From Pseudomonas asiatica (GTDB taxonomy: Bacteria; Pseudomonadota; Gammaproteobacteria; Pseudomonadales; Pseudomonadaceae), in assembly GCF_009932335.1 (NCBI RefSeq), contig NZ_BLJF01000001.1, forward strand, positions 124,001 through 188,000: 64,000 nt of DNA, written 5' to 3'. The stretch's first letter is position 1. Each line of letters begins with the position of its first letter. The notes beneath the pieces were generated by a model. The model searched no databases, was not told the DNA's origin, and saw only the letters and a list, made by a program, of their open reading frames with translations. Shown piece by piece: positions 49,590 to 58,936 of the stretch. The position numbers and the translations under genes were made by a program.

Positions 49590-50699
49590 ATGCACGGCGA
49601 ATCTCCGATCAAACGTCGCGAATCCCGCAAAATCTGGGTCGGCAATGTACCGGTGGGTGGTGATGCCCCCATCGCGGTGCAGAGCATGACCAACACCGAC
49701 ACCAACGATGTGGCCGCCACCGTGGCGCAAATCCAGCGCCTGGTCGATGCCGGCGTGGACATCGTGCGCGTCTCGGTGCCGGACATGGACGCTGCAGAGG
49801 CGTTCGGCCGCATCAAGCAGCAGGTCAGCGTGCCGCTGGTTGCCGACATCCACTTCGACTACAAGATCGCCCTGCGCGTGGCCGAACTGGGCGTCGACTG
49901 CCTGCGTATCAACCCGGGCAACATCGGCCGTGAAGACCGTGTACGCGCGGTAGTCGATGCCGCCCGCGATCGGGGCATCCCGATCCGTATCGGCGTCAAC
50001 GCCGGCTCCCTGGAAAAGGACCTGCAGAAGAAGTACGGCGAACCGACCCCGGCGGCGCTGGTCGAGTCGGCCCTGCGCCATGTCGAGCACCTCGACCGCC
50101 TGGACTTCCAGGACTTCAAGGTCAGCGTCAAGGCCTCCGATGTGTTCATGGCCGTCGAAGCCTACCGCCTGCTGGCCAAGCAGATCGTGCAGCCGCTGCA
50201 CCTGGGCATCACCGAAGCCGGTGGCCTGCGTTCGGGGACGGTGAAATCCGCTGTCGGCCTCGGTATGCTGCTGGCCGAAGGCATTGGCGATACCATCCGT
50301 ATCTCGCTGGCGGCCGACCCGGTCGAAGAAGTGAAAGTCGGCTACGACATTCTCAAGTCGCTGCACCTGCGCTCGCGTGGCATCAACTTCATCGCCTGCC
50401 CGAGCTGCTCGCGGCAGAACTTCGATGTGGTCAAGACCATGAACGAGCTGGAAGGGCGCCTGGAAGACCTGCTGGTGCCGCTGGACGTGGCGGTGATCGG
50501 TTGCGTGGTCAACGGCCCGGGCGAAGCCAAGGAGGCCCATGTGGGGCTGACCGGCGGCACGCCGAACCTGGTCTACATCGACGGCAAGCCGGCGCAGAAG
50601 CTGACCAACGACAACCTGGTCGATGAACTGGAAAAGCTCATCCGCCAGAAAGCGGCCGAAAAGGCCGAAGCCGACGCGGCGCTGATCGTCCGTGGCTGA
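49590..50699 (+). CDS. ispG: 4-hydroxy-3-methylbut-2-enyl diphosphate synthase
   Basis: 369 residues, MEP pathway. [4Fe-4S] cysteines in [11 protein letters not shown] and [13 protein letters not shown]. Start ATG 49590, 2 bp after rodZ. Confidence 0.96.
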   Translation: MHGESPIKRRESRKIWVGNVPVGGDAPIAVQSMTNTDTNDVAATVAQIQRLVDAGVDIVRVSVPDMDAAEAFGRIKQQVSVPLVADIHFDYKIALRVAELGVDCLRINPGNIGREDRVRAVVDAARDRGIPIRIGVNAGSLEKDLQKKYGEPTPAALVESALRHVEHLDRLDFQDFKVSVKASDVFMAVEAYRLLAKQIVQPLHLGITEAGGLRSGTVKSAVGLGMLLAEGIGDTIRISLAADPVEEVKVGYDILKSLHLRSRGINFIACPSCSRQNFDVVKTMNELEGRLEDLLVPLDVAVIGCVVNGPGEAKEAHVGLTGGTPNLVYIDGKPAQKLTNDNLVDELEKLIRQKAAEKAEADAALIVRG

Positions 50700-50724
50700 C
50701 ACACAGAATTCGTAAGGACTTTTC

Positions 50725-52014
50725 GTGAGCAAATCGCTGCAAGCCATCCGTGGCATGAACGACATCCTGCCAGAACAGTCGCCACTGTGGCGCTACTTCG
50801 AAGGCACCGTCGCCGGCCTGCTGGATACCTACGGGTACAGCCAGATCCGCACGCCGATCGTCGAGTTCACCGAGCTGTTCAAGCGCTCCATCGGTGAAGT
50901 GACCGACATCGTCGAAAAAGAGATGTACACCTTCGAGGACCGCAACGGCGACTCGCTGACCCTGCGCCCCGAAGGTACTGCCGCCTGCGTGCGTGCCGTA
51001 CTCGAGCATGGCATCACCGGCAACGGCCAGGTGCAGAAACTGTGGTACATCGGCCAGATGTTCCGCCACGAGCGCCCGCAGAAGGGCCGCTACCGCCAGT
51101 TCCACCAGATTGGCGTGGAAGTGTTCAACCTGGATGGCCCGGACATCGACGCCGAGCTGATCATGCTGACCTGGCGCCTGTGGGGCCTGCTGGGCATCCA
51201 GGACGCGGTCAAGCTGGAGCTCAACAGCCTGGGCACCAGCGAAGCACGTGCACGCTACCGTGATGCGCTGGTCGAGTTCCTCTCGGCGCGCCTGGAGCAA
51301 CTGGACGAAGACAGCCAGCGCCGCCTGAAGAGCAACCCGCTGCGCATTCTCGACAGCAAGGACCAGAACACCCAGGCGGTGCTGGTCGGCGCGCCGAAGC
51401 TGGAAGACTACCTGGACGAAGAGTCGCGCGTGCACTTCGAGGGCCTCAAGGCCCGCCTGGACGCTGCCGGCATCCCGTTCGTGATCAACACCAAGCTGGT
51501 GCGTGGCCTGGACTACTACAGCAAGACCGTGTTCGAGTGGGTCACCGACAAGCTCGGCGCCCAGGGCACTGTCTGCGCGGGCGGCCGTTATGACGGCCTG
51601 GTCGAACAGATGGGCGGCAAGCCGACCCCGGGCGTCGGTTTCGCCATGGGCATCGAGCGCCTGATCCTGCTGCTGGAAACCCTGGGCAAGGTGCCCGAGT
51701 CCATCAGCCGCCAGATCGACGTCTACCTGTGCGCCTTTGGCGAACAGGCGGAGCTGGCCGGCCTGCGCCTGTCCGAAAACTTGCGCGACCGCTTACCGGG
51801 CCTGCGCCTGGCAGTCAACGCCGGCGGTGGCAGCTTCAAGAGCCAGTTCAAGAAAGCCGACAAGAGCGGCGCGCTGTTCGCCCTGATCCTCGGTGACGAC
51901 GAACTGGTCAAGCAAGAGATCGGCTTCAAGCCCCTGCGTGGTCAGGGCGAACAACAGAACATTGCCTGGGATGCTCTGGCTGAGCACCTGGAAACCGCGA
52001 TCGCGCAGGCGTAA
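50725..52014 (+). CDS. hisS: Histidyl-tRNA synthetase
   Basis: 429 residues, class II synthetase. Motif 2 [16 protein letters not shown] and histidine motifs [12 protein letters not shown] and GGRYDGL. Confidence 0.97.
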   Translation: MSKSLQAIRGMNDILPEQSPLWRYFEGTVAGLLDTYGYSQIRTPIVEFTELFKRSIGEVTDIVEKEMYTFEDRNGDSLTLRPEGTAACVRAVLEHGITGNGQVQKLWYIGQMFRHERPQKGRYRQFHQIGVEVFNLDGPDIDAELIMLTWRLWGLLGIQDAVKLELNSLGTSEARARYRDALVEFLSARLEQLDEDSQRRLKSNPLRILDSKDQNTQAVLVGAPKLEDYLDEESRVHFEGLKARLDAAGIPFVINTKLVRGLDYYSKTVFEWVTDKLGAQGTVCAGGRYDGLVEQMGGKPTPGVGFAMGIERLILLLETLGKVPESISRQIDVYLCAFGEQAELAGLRLSENLRDRLPGLRLAVNAGGGSFKSQFKKADKSGALFALILGDDELVKQEIGFKPLRGQGEQQNIAWDALAEHLETAIAQA

Positions 52015-52053
52015 CGCGGTTCAACAAGCGAATAGGCGAAAAGGAGTATTGGG

Positions 52054-52692
52054 GTGTCGAGTACCGATGATGAACTGGCAGGGGTCAAGGACTGGTGGAA
52101 CCGCAACGGCAAGCCGCTGCTGACCGGTGCCCTGCTGGCTGGCGTGGTGGTGTTGGGCTGGAATACCTGGCACAAGTACCAGAACAATCAGTCGCAAGGT
52201 GCCTCGCAGCTGTACCAGGCCTTGCTGGAGACCAGCCTGACGCCGACTGGCCAGCCTGACGCGACCAAGGTCGCGGAACTGGCCGGCAAGCTCAAGAGCG
52301 AGTTCGGCGGTACCGCCTACGCCCAGTACGGCAGCCTGTTCGTGGCCAAGGTCGCGGTCGAGACCGGCAAGCTCGACGACGCTGCTGCCGAGTTGAAGAG
52401 CGTGCTGGACAAGCCGGCCGATGCCACCCTGGGCGAGATTTCGCGTCAGCGCCTGGCTCGTGTGCTGGCCGCCCAGAACAAGGCCGAGGATGCCCTCAAG
52501 TTGCTCGACGGCGACGCCGACAAAGCCTTTCTGGCCAGCCGCGAAGAGTTGAAAGGTGACCTGCTGGTGCAACTGGGTCGCGCCGACGACGCGCACAGCG
52601 CTTACGAGAAAGCCAAGGCTGCGTTGTCCGATGAGGCGGCGGTCGGTGGCCTGCAATTGAAGCTGGATGACTTGGCCAAAGGGGACGCGTAA
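52054..52692 (+). CDS. yfgM: YfgM-like periplasmic/TPR ancillary translocon protein
   Basis: 212 residues from GTG 52054 with AAGGAG upstream. One TM helix (PLLTGALLAGVVVLGWNTW), then a TPR-like periplasmic domain. Adjacent to bamB, as in E. coli. Confidence 0.88.
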   Translation: MSSTDDELAGVKDWWNRNGKPLLTGALLAGVVVLGWNTWHKYQNNQSQGASQLYQALLETSLTPTGQPDATKVAELAGKLKSEFGGTAYAQYGSLFVAKVAVETGKLDDAAAELKSVLDKPADATLGEISRQRLARVLAAQNKAEDALKLLDGDADKAFLASREELKGDLLVQLGRADDAHSAYEKAKAALSDEAAVGGLQLKLDDLAKGDA

Positions 52693-53835
52693 GTGATCGG
52701 TTGGAAACATGCAGCAGTGCTGACCCTGGCCGTACTGGCCGCAGGTTGCAGCAGCAACAGCAAGAAGGAACTGCCTCCGGCCGAGCTGACCAAGTTCACC
52801 GAGGAAGTGGTGCTGAAAAAGCAGTGGAGCCGTTCGATCGGTGACGGCCAGGGCGAGACCTACAACACCCTCGTACCTGCCATCGAGAACGACCGTATCT
52901 ACGCCTCCGACGTCAACGGCGAAGTCTTTGCCCTCGACCGTATCACCGGCGACGTGGTGTGGAAGAAGGACCTCGAGCTGCCGGTTTCCGGCGCTGTCGG
53001 CGTGGGCTACGGCCTGGTCATGATCGGTACCCTCAAGGGTGAAGTCATCGCCCTGGACTCCAGCACCGGTGAGGAGCGCTGGCGCTCCCGCGTGACCAGC
53101 GAAGTGCTGGCCCCGCCTGCGAACAACGGTGACGTGGTGGTGGTGCAGACCCAGGACGATCGCCTGATCGGCCTGGATGCCGCCACTGGCGACCGTCGCT
53201 GGATCTACGAAAACACCCCGGCCGTGCTGACCCTGCGTGGCACCGGCGCGCCGATCGCCACCAACCGCCTGGCCGTCGCCGGCCTGTCCACCGGCAAGGT
53301 GGTGGCGGTGGACATCAACAACGGCGTACCGGTGTGGGAAAGCCGTGTGGCGATTCCGCAGGGCCGTTCCGAGCTGGACCGCGTGGTCGATATCGACGGC
53401 GGCCTGCTGCTGTCGGGTGGTACCCTGTACGTCAGCACCTACCAGGGCCGCGTCGCGGGCCTGGACCTGGAAAGCGGCCGCGTGCTGTGGCAGCGTGATG
53501 CCTCCAGCTACGTGGGTGTCGCCCAGGGTTACGGTAACGTCTATGTCAGCGAAGCTTCCGGTACTGTCGAAAGCGTCGACGAGCGCTCGTCCAGCGCCCT
53601 GTGGACCAACGACACCATGGCTCGCCGCCAGCTGACCGCGCCTGAAGTGTTCTCCAGCTACGTGGCGGTGGGCGACTTCGAGGGTTACCTGCACCTGCTG
53701 AGCCAGGTCGATGGCCGCTTCGTCGGCCGTGAGCGTATCGACAGTGATGGCCTGCGCGCCCGCCCACTTGTGGTCGGCGACACCATCTACGTCTTCGGCA
53801 ACAGCGGCAAGCTCGAGGCACTGACCATCCGCTGA
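52693..53835 (+). CDS. bamB: Outer-membrane assembly lipoprotein BamB
   Basis: 380 residues, GTG start directly after the yfgM stop. Lipobox LAAGC (about residue 16); eight-bladed beta-propeller repeats (GEVFALDRITGDVVWKKDLE and similar). Confidence 0.95.
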   Translation: MIGWKHAAVLTLAVLAAGCSSNSKKELPPAELTKFTEEVVLKKQWSRSIGDGQGETYNTLVPAIENDRIYASDVNGEVFALDRITGDVVWKKDLELPVSGAVGVGYGLVMIGTLKGEVIALDSSTGEERWRSRVTSEVLAPPANNGDVVVVQTQDDRLIGLDAATGDRRWIYENTPAVLTLRGTGAPIATNRLAVAGLSTGKVVAVDINNGVPVWESRVAIPQGRSELDRVVDIDGGLLLSGGTLYVSTYQGRVAGLDLESGRVLWQRDASSYVGVAQGYGNVYVSEASGTVESVDERSSSALWTNDTMARRQLTAPEVFSSYVAVGDFEGYLHLLSQVDGRFVGRERIDSDGLRARPLVVGDTIYVFGNSGKLEALTIR

Positions 53836-53841
53836 AGCTAT

Positions 53842-53920
53842 GCTTGAAGCCTTGGCGGGCTTCAAGCCGCGGCGTAGGACACGCCGCCCGAACTCCGGCC
53901 GCTGCCTTGCAGCGGCCTTT
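53842..53920 (+). terminator. Three tandem hairpins between bamB and der
   Basis: Hairpins at 53842-53867 (GCTTGAAGCC/GGCTTCAAGC), 53869-53887 (GCGGCGT/ACGCCGC) and 53897-53917 (GGCCGCTGC/GCAGCGGCC), the last followed by TTTG. All stems are perfect. Probably partial termination or mRNA processing; der has its own SD. Confidence 0.6.
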
Positions 53921-53952
53921 GCATTTTCAAGAATTCAAGAGTGGAGAGCCGA

Positions 53953-55416
53953 ATGGTTCCCGTAATCGCCCTGGTGGGCCGCCCGAACGTCGGCAAATCC
54001 ACCATGTTCAACCGCCTGACCAAGACCCGCGATGCCATCGTCGGTGACCTGTCGGGCCTGACCCGTGACCGCCAGTATGGTGATGCCACCTGGCAGGGTC
54101 GTTCCTTCATCCTGATCGACACCGGCGGTATCACCGGTGACGAAGTGGGCATGGACGAGAAAATGGCCGAGCAGTCGCTCATGGCCATCGAAGAAGCTGA
54201 CTATGTGCTGTTCCTGGTCGATGCCCGTGCCGGCATGACCGCTGCCGATCAGATGATCGCCGAGCACCTGCGCAAGCGGAACAAGGAAGCGATCCTGGTT
54301 GCCAACAAGATCGACAACATCGACGCCGATGTGGCTCGCGCCGAGTTCTCGCCGCTGGGCATGGGCAACGCCATCCCGGTGGCCGGCTCCCAAGGCCGCG
54401 GCATCAATGCGCTGATGGAGGCCGTGCTCGGCCACCTGCCACGCGACCAGGTCGAGGAAGCGCTGGACGCCGAAGTCGCCGAAGGCGAGGAAGCGGTGCG
54501 TATCCCGGGCCCGAGCGAAAAGGATGGCATCAAGATCGCCATCATCGGCCGCCCCAACGTCGGCAAGTCGACGCTGGTCAACCGCATGCTCGGCGAAGAG
54601 CGCGTGGTGGTGTACGACCAGCCGGGCACCACCCGCGACAGTATCTACATCCCGTTCGAGCGCGATGACGAGAAGTACACCTTCATCGACACCGCCGGCG
54701 TGCGCAAGCGCGGCAAGATCCACGAGGAAGTCGAGAAGTTCTCGGTGGTGAAGACGCTGCAGGCGATCAAGGACGCCAACGTGGTGATCTTCGTCATGGA
54801 CGCCCGCGAAGGCGTGGTGGACCACGACCTGAACCTGCTGGGCTTCGCCCTGGAAGCCGGCCGTGCCATCGTCATCGCCCTGAACAAGTGGGACGGCATG
54901 GAGCCGGGCGAGCGTGACTACGTGAAGACCGAGCTGGAGCGCCGGCTGTTCTTCGTCGATTTCGCCGACATCCACTTCATCTCCGCCCTGCACGGCACCG
55001 GCGTGGGCCACCTGTACAAGTCGGTGCAGGCCGCGTTCAAGTCGGCGGTAACCCGTTGGCCGACCAGCCGCCTGACGCAGATCCTCGAAGATGCCGTGAG
55101 CGAGCACCAGCCGCCGCTGGTCAACGGCCGCCGCATCAAGCTGCGCTATGCCCACCTTGGTGGTGCCAACCCGCCGCTGATCGTGATCCACGGCAACCAG
55201 ACCGACAAGATTCCGAAGTCGTACTCGCGTTACCTGGAGAACACCTACCGGCGTGTGCTGAAGCTGGTCGGTACGCCGATCCGCATCGAGTACAAGGGCG
55301 GTGAGAACCCGTACGAGGGCAAGAAGAACACCCTCACTGATCGCCAGGTCAACAAGAAGCGCCGCCTGATGTCGCACCACAAGAAGGCCGAGAAGAAGCG
55401 CCGCGACAAGCGCTGA
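53953..55416 (+). CDS. der: Ribosome biogenesis GTPase Der (EngA)
   Basis: 487 residues, two tandem G domains each with GRPNVGKS (near residue 8 and about 200) and a C-terminal KH-like domain with lysine-rich tail. Start MVPVIALVG chosen (ATG 53953) with GGAG upstream. Confidence 0.96.
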   Translation: MVPVIALVGRPNVGKSTMFNRLTKTRDAIVGDLSGLTRDRQYGDATWQGRSFILIDTGGITGDEVGMDEKMAEQSLMAIEEADYVLFLVDARAGMTAADQMIAEHLRKRNKEAILVANKIDNIDADVARAEFSPLGMGNAIPVAGSQGRGINALMEAVLGHLPRDQVEEALDAEVAEGEEAVRIPGPSEKDGIKIAIIGRPNVGKSTLVNRMLGEERVVVYDQPGTTRDSIYIPFERDDEKYTFIDTAGVRKRGKIHEEVEKFSVVKTLQAIKDANVVIFVMDAREGVVDHDLNLLGFALEAGRAIVIALNKWDGMEPGERDYVKTELERRLFFVDFADIHFISALHGTGVGHLYKSVQAAFKSAVTRWPTSRLTQILEDAVSEHQPPLVNGRRIKLRYAHLGGANPPLIVIHGNQTDKIPKSYSRYLENTYRRVLKLVGTPIRIEYKGGENPYEGKKNTLTDRQVNKKRRLMSHHKKAEKKRRDKR

Positions 55417-55424
55417 CTAACCTT

Positions 55425-55511
55425 TGTGGGAGCGGGCTTGCCCCGCGAAGTAGGCAATGCGATGCATCGCACGGGCTTCGTCCGTGTTCGCGGGGCTAGC
55501 CCGCTCCCACA
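55425..55511. repeat. REP-type inverted repeat pair
   Basis: TGTGGGAGCGGGCTTGCCCCG... (55425-55449) and its near-inverse (55487-55511), just after der. Confidence 0.8.
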
Positions 55512-55520
55512 TGGCTTACT

Positions 55521-55565
55521 GATTCAGCGCAACTCCCCTATTGTTTTAACCTTTTCTGATCGCTT
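55521..55565 (+). repeat. Imperfect direct repeat, left copy
   Basis: GATTCAGCGCAACTCCCCTA... resembles 56728-56774 (GATCCAGCGCAATGGCCCTA...) over about 45 bp including AACCTTTT and CTGA-CGCT. The two copies flank the RHS gene. Confidence 0.6.
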
Positions 55566-55703
55566 GCGTTAGGCGCGGCTTTGCCATGCGCCGTATATGT
55601 ATCATGGTGTGCATCCCCACTGTTGGTTGCCTCGATAACCTGTCATTTCTGCCAGTAGTCTTTTTCGGATGAGTGTGGGAAATTCTTTCGGAAACCACTC
55701 TTT

Positions 55704-56594
55704 ATGGTGCTGGAGCTAATGACTGTGGGCGCAGCGAAATTCTTCTATCAAGAAAATACTTTGATCAGTGTTGTAGCAGGTGAGCGTGGGTCGCGCTATG
55801 TGCGGACGAAAGACGCGATCTTGTGTGAGCGTTCTGATGGAATTTCTCCAGCATCATTGCTCGCCTGTGAGCTTAGCGGGACCGTAAATGTGGCTGCAAG
55901 CTCAAATAAGTTGTGGGGGTTCACGTACACACCTTACGGTCGAAGGTTTGAAACTTCATTGCAAGCAACTCGGTTGAGTTTTAATGGGGAGTATTTGCTT
56001 CCGTGGGTAGAGATATATTTGTTAGGTGGTGGTTATCGTGCATACAGTCCTTGCACTATGCGGTTCATCTCGCCTGATAGTATTTCACCCTTTCATGTTC
56101 TCAATGCTTATAGCTACTGCGGGAGTGATCCGGTCAACAACGCAGATCCTAGTGGTCACATTAGAGAGTCTCATTTACTTAAGTTTAAAGCGAGGTTTAC
56201 AGTTGTAAAGAAAAGCATGGCAGAAATGGTGGCGTATGCTGAGACCGTGCAGAAACTTAGCAGTAAGACGCGACTGAAGGATGCAGAGGTTTTAATGTCG
56301 AATGCCAAACAAGGGATTCAAAGAGCCTATGTACATGCTGCACCTGCCAGGGACTGGTTGGTCGGGAAGGTGGGTAACCCGAAGTATGCGGATAAAGTTA
56401 ATGCGATCGAACAAGTTTTAGATGGCTCGGATAAGTATTATCGAAAGTTGCAAGAGGCACTTGATTCAGCGTTTGCTGTCAGTCAAGCTCGGTGGGCTCT
56501 AAATGAATCAGCGCTTGAGCGTGAAGCTCTTGCAGCTAAGGAGGCAGTAAATCACAGTGAGGCTCTGGATGATCTGAAGCGTATTAGAAGTTGA
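55704..56594 (+). CDS. Orphan RHS-repeat-associated core protein with unknown C-terminal domain
   Basis: 296 residues, AT-rich codon use unlike its neighbours. Core LGGGYRAYSPCTMRFISPDS...LNAYSYCGSDPVNNADPSGH (residues 108-152) is the RHS-associated core. Before it, FYQENTLISVV and TYTPYGRRF correspond to the short N-terminal part seen in orphan Pseudomonas RHS proteins. The final 144 residues are highly charged and helical, with no motif I recognise; by analogy a variable toxin/effector domain. Start 55704 uncertain; ATG 55722 also possible. Confidence 0.7.
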   Translation: MVLELMTVGAAKFFYQENTLISVVAGERGSRYVRTKDAILCERSDGISPASLLACELSGTVNVAASSNKLWGFTYTPYGRRFETSLQATRLSFNGEYLLPWVEIYLLGGGYRAYSPCTMRFISPDSISPFHVLNAYSYCGSDPVNNADPSGHIRESHLLKFKARFTVVKKSMAEMVAYAETVQKLSSKTRLKDAEVLMSNAKQGIQRAYVHAAPARDWLVGKVGNPKYADKVNAIEQVLDGSDKYYRKLQEALDSAFAVSQARWALNESALEREALAAKEAVNHSEALDDLKRIRS

Positions 56595-56727
56595 TGGGTG
56601 TGGTAGATAATGCGGAGTCATGTATTGTGTTAATGCCCAGGTCTAAAAATTGTGGCGTTGATAGGCTTTTTAATCGTTGGCCATGATTAGCTCGGCCGAG
56701 GGCAGCTCTGCGCAAAAGGCACTTTTT

Positions 56728-56774
56728 GATCCAGCGCAATGGCCCTATTAATTCAACCTTTTTCCTGACCGCTC
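56728..56774 (+). repeat. Imperfect direct repeat, right copy
   Basis: Right copy of the sequence at 55521-55565, 58 bp before the aminotransferase start, so it probably marks the native upstream region of that gene. Confidence 0.6.
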
Positions 56775-56831
56775 GATCCGCTATGCTCGGACTCCACCCC
56801 GTGCCGGATACACCCCAGGAAAGAGGGCTCC

Positions 56832-57980
56832 ATGATCCGCAGCAAACTGCCGAATGTCGGCACGACCATCTTTACCACCATGTCCCAGCTCGCCGTGCAG
56901 ACCGGCGCGCTCAACCTGTCGCAAGGCTTCCCCGACTTCAATGGCCCGCAGGCGCTGCTCGATGCAGTCGGCCGGCATGTGGCCGACGGGCATAACCAGT
57001 ATTCGCCGATGACCGGCCTGCCGGCCCTGCGCCAGCAGGTGGCGGCCAAGGTCGCGCGGCTGTATGGCGCGCAGGTGGATGCCGACCAGGAAGTGACCAT
57101 CACCCCTGGCGCCACCGAGGCGATCTTCTGCGCCATCCAGGCTGTGGTGCATGCCGGTGACGAGGTAATCGTCTTCGATCCTTGCTACGACAGCTACGAG
57201 CCGTCCGTGGAACTGGCTGGTGGGCGCTGCGTGCATGTACAGCTGAGCGATGGCGATTTCCGCATCGACTGGCAGAAGTTCAGCGATGCCCTCAGCCCGC
57301 GCACGCGCATGGTCATTCTCAATTCGCCGCACAACCCCAGCGGTGCGCTGATTACCCAAGAAGACCTGGGCCAACTGGCCCGGCTTATCGCTGACCGCGA
57401 TATCTACCTGGTCAGCGACGAGGTCTACGAGCACCTGGTCTATGACGGTGTAGGCCATGCCAGCGTGTTGGCCCACGAGCAACTGTACCAGCGCGCCTTC
57501 GTGGTCAGTTCGTTCGGCAAGACTTATCACGTCACCGGCTGGAAGACCGGCTACGTGGTCGCCCCGCCGGCGCTGAGTGCCGAGCTGCGCAAGGTGCACC
57601 AGTACGTCAACTTCTGCGGTGTGACCCCGCTGCAGTGCGCCTTGGCCGATTTCATGGCCGAGCACCCCGAGCATATCGATGAACTGCCGGCCTTTTACCA
57701 GGCCAAGCGAGACCTGTTCTGCGGCTTGCTGGAGGGCTCGCGGTTCCGCTTCACCCGCACGGCGGGTACCTATTTCCAGCTGGTGGACTATTCGCAGATC
57801 CGCCCGGACCTGAACGATGTCGACATGTCGCTGTGGCTGACCCGTGAGCACGGCGTGGCGACCATCCCGGTGTCGGTGTTCTACCAGCAACCCATCCCCG
57901 AGCAACGCCTGGTCCGCCTGTGCTTTGCCAAACGAGAGGAGACGCTGCGTCAGGCAGCGGAAAAACTATGCGCGATCTGA
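56832..57980 (+). CDS. Methionine/glutamine-type PLP aminotransferase (MtnE/YbdL-like)
   Basis: 382 residues, class I. LNLSQGFPDFNGPQALLDAV, SPHNPSGALITQEDL, and Schiff-base lysine region SSFGKTYHVTGWKTGYVV. This subgroup transaminates methionine, glutamine or 2-oxo-4-methylthiobutyrate. It overlaps the next gene, an omega-amidase-like enzyme; together they can perform glutamine-dependent transamination and removal of 2-oxoglutaramate, as in methionine salvage. Confidence 0.85.
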   Translation: MIRSKLPNVGTTIFTTMSQLAVQTGALNLSQGFPDFNGPQALLDAVGRHVADGHNQYSPMTGLPALRQQVAAKVARLYGAQVDADQEVTITPGATEAIFCAIQAVVHAGDEVIVFDPCYDSYEPSVELAGGRCVHVQLSDGDFRIDWQKFSDALSPRTRMVILNSPHNPSGALITQEDLGQLARLIADRDIYLVSDEVYEHLVYDGVGHASVLAHEQLYQRAFVVSSFGKTYHVTGWKTGYVVAPPALSAELRKVHQYVNFCGVTPLQCALADFMAEHPEHIDELPAFYQAKRDLFCGLLEGSRFRFTRTAGTYFQLVDYSQIRPDLNDVDMSLWLTREHGVATIPVSVFYQQPIPEQRLVRLCFAKREETLRQAAEKLCAI

Positions 57981-58759
57981 GTACACTGCCGAACCTGAAA
58001 GTCGCCCTGGTGCAGACCACCCTGGCCTGGCACGACCGCGAGGCCAACTATGCGCACTTCGAGGTGCTGCTGGAGCAGGTGGGCGAAGTGGACTTGGTGA
58101 TCCTGCCGGAAATGTTCACTACCGGTTTTTCCATGCAATCGGAAAGCCTGTGCGAGCCGGAAAACGGCCCGACCTACAAATGGCTGAAGGCCCAGGCGAA
58201 GAAGTACAACACGGTGATTACCGGCAGCGTGATCATCCAGGCCGCCGATGGCAGCCACCGCAACCGCCTGCTGTGGGCTCGGCCTGATGGCGAGATCCTG
58301 CATTACGACAAGCGCCACCTGTTCCGCATGGCCGGTGAGCACAAGCACTACACCCCGGGCGAGCGCCAGGTGCAGTTCGAGCTCAAGGGCTGGCGTATTC
58401 GCCCGCTGATCTGCTACGACCTGCGCTTCCCGGTGTGGAGCCGCGATGCCCAGGACACCGACCTGTTGCTATACACCGCCAACTGGCCGGCTGCGCGCCG
58501 CCAGCACTGGAACCGCCTGTTGCCGGCGCGGGGTATCGAGAACCTGTGCTATGTGGCGGCGGTGAACCGGGTGGGCACCGACGGCAAGGGCTTTGCCTAT
58601 TCCGGCGACAGCCAGGTGCTGGACTTCCAGGGCGAGAGCCTGCTCAGTGCCGGGGAGGCCGACGGGGTGTTCACCGCGGTGTTGAGTGCGGCGGAACTGG
58701 CGGCCTACCGGGCCAAGTTCCCGGCCAACCTGGATGCTGACACCTTCGAGCTGCACTAG
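57968..58759 (+). CDS. Nitrilase-superfamily omega-amidase (YafV-like)
   Basis: 263 residues from ATG 57968, overlapping the aminotransferase stop. Catalytic Glu in ILPEMFTTGFSM, Lys in HYDKRHLF, Cys in LICYDLRFPVWSR. Deaminates 2-oxoglutaramate. The frame is open upstream to 57920 without homology. Confidence 0.88.
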   Translation: MRDLSTLPNLKVALVQTTLAWHDREANYAHFEVLLEQVGEVDLVILPEMFTTGFSMQSESLCEPENGPTYKWLKAQAKKYNTVITGSVIIQAADGSHRNRLLWARPDGEILHYDKRHLFRMAGEHKHYTPGERQVQFELKGWRIRPLICYDLRFPVWSRDAQDTDLLLYTANWPAARRQHWNRLLPARGIENLCYVAAVNRVGTDGKGFAYSGDSQVLDFQGESLLSAGEADGVFTAVLSAAELAAYRAKFPANLDADTFELH

Positions 58760-58788
58760 GCCGGAACTGTATGGCTTGAATTGGCCCG

Positions 58789-58907
58789 CTGTAGGAGCGG
58801 CCTTGTGTCGCGAAAGGGCCGCAGAGCGGCCCCAGGATCCTGGCAGCGATGCATGAATTGCCGGGGCTGCTACGCAGCCCTTTCGCGACACAAGGCCGCT
58901 CCTACAG
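58789..58907. repeat. REP-type inverted repeat, perfect 30-bp arms
   Basis: Arms 58789-58818 and 58878-58907 (CTGTAGGAGCGGCCTTGTGT...) between convergent genes. Confidence 0.88.
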
Positions 58908-58936
58908 GTACTGCGTTGCTAGCTCAGGCCAGTTTT

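Noticed and set aside
55704..56594. RHS gene as a truncated pseudogene of a large RHS protein
   Set aside because: Short orphan RHS proteins with this N-terminal arrangement are common in pseudomonads, and there is no stop or frameshift, so it may be intact.
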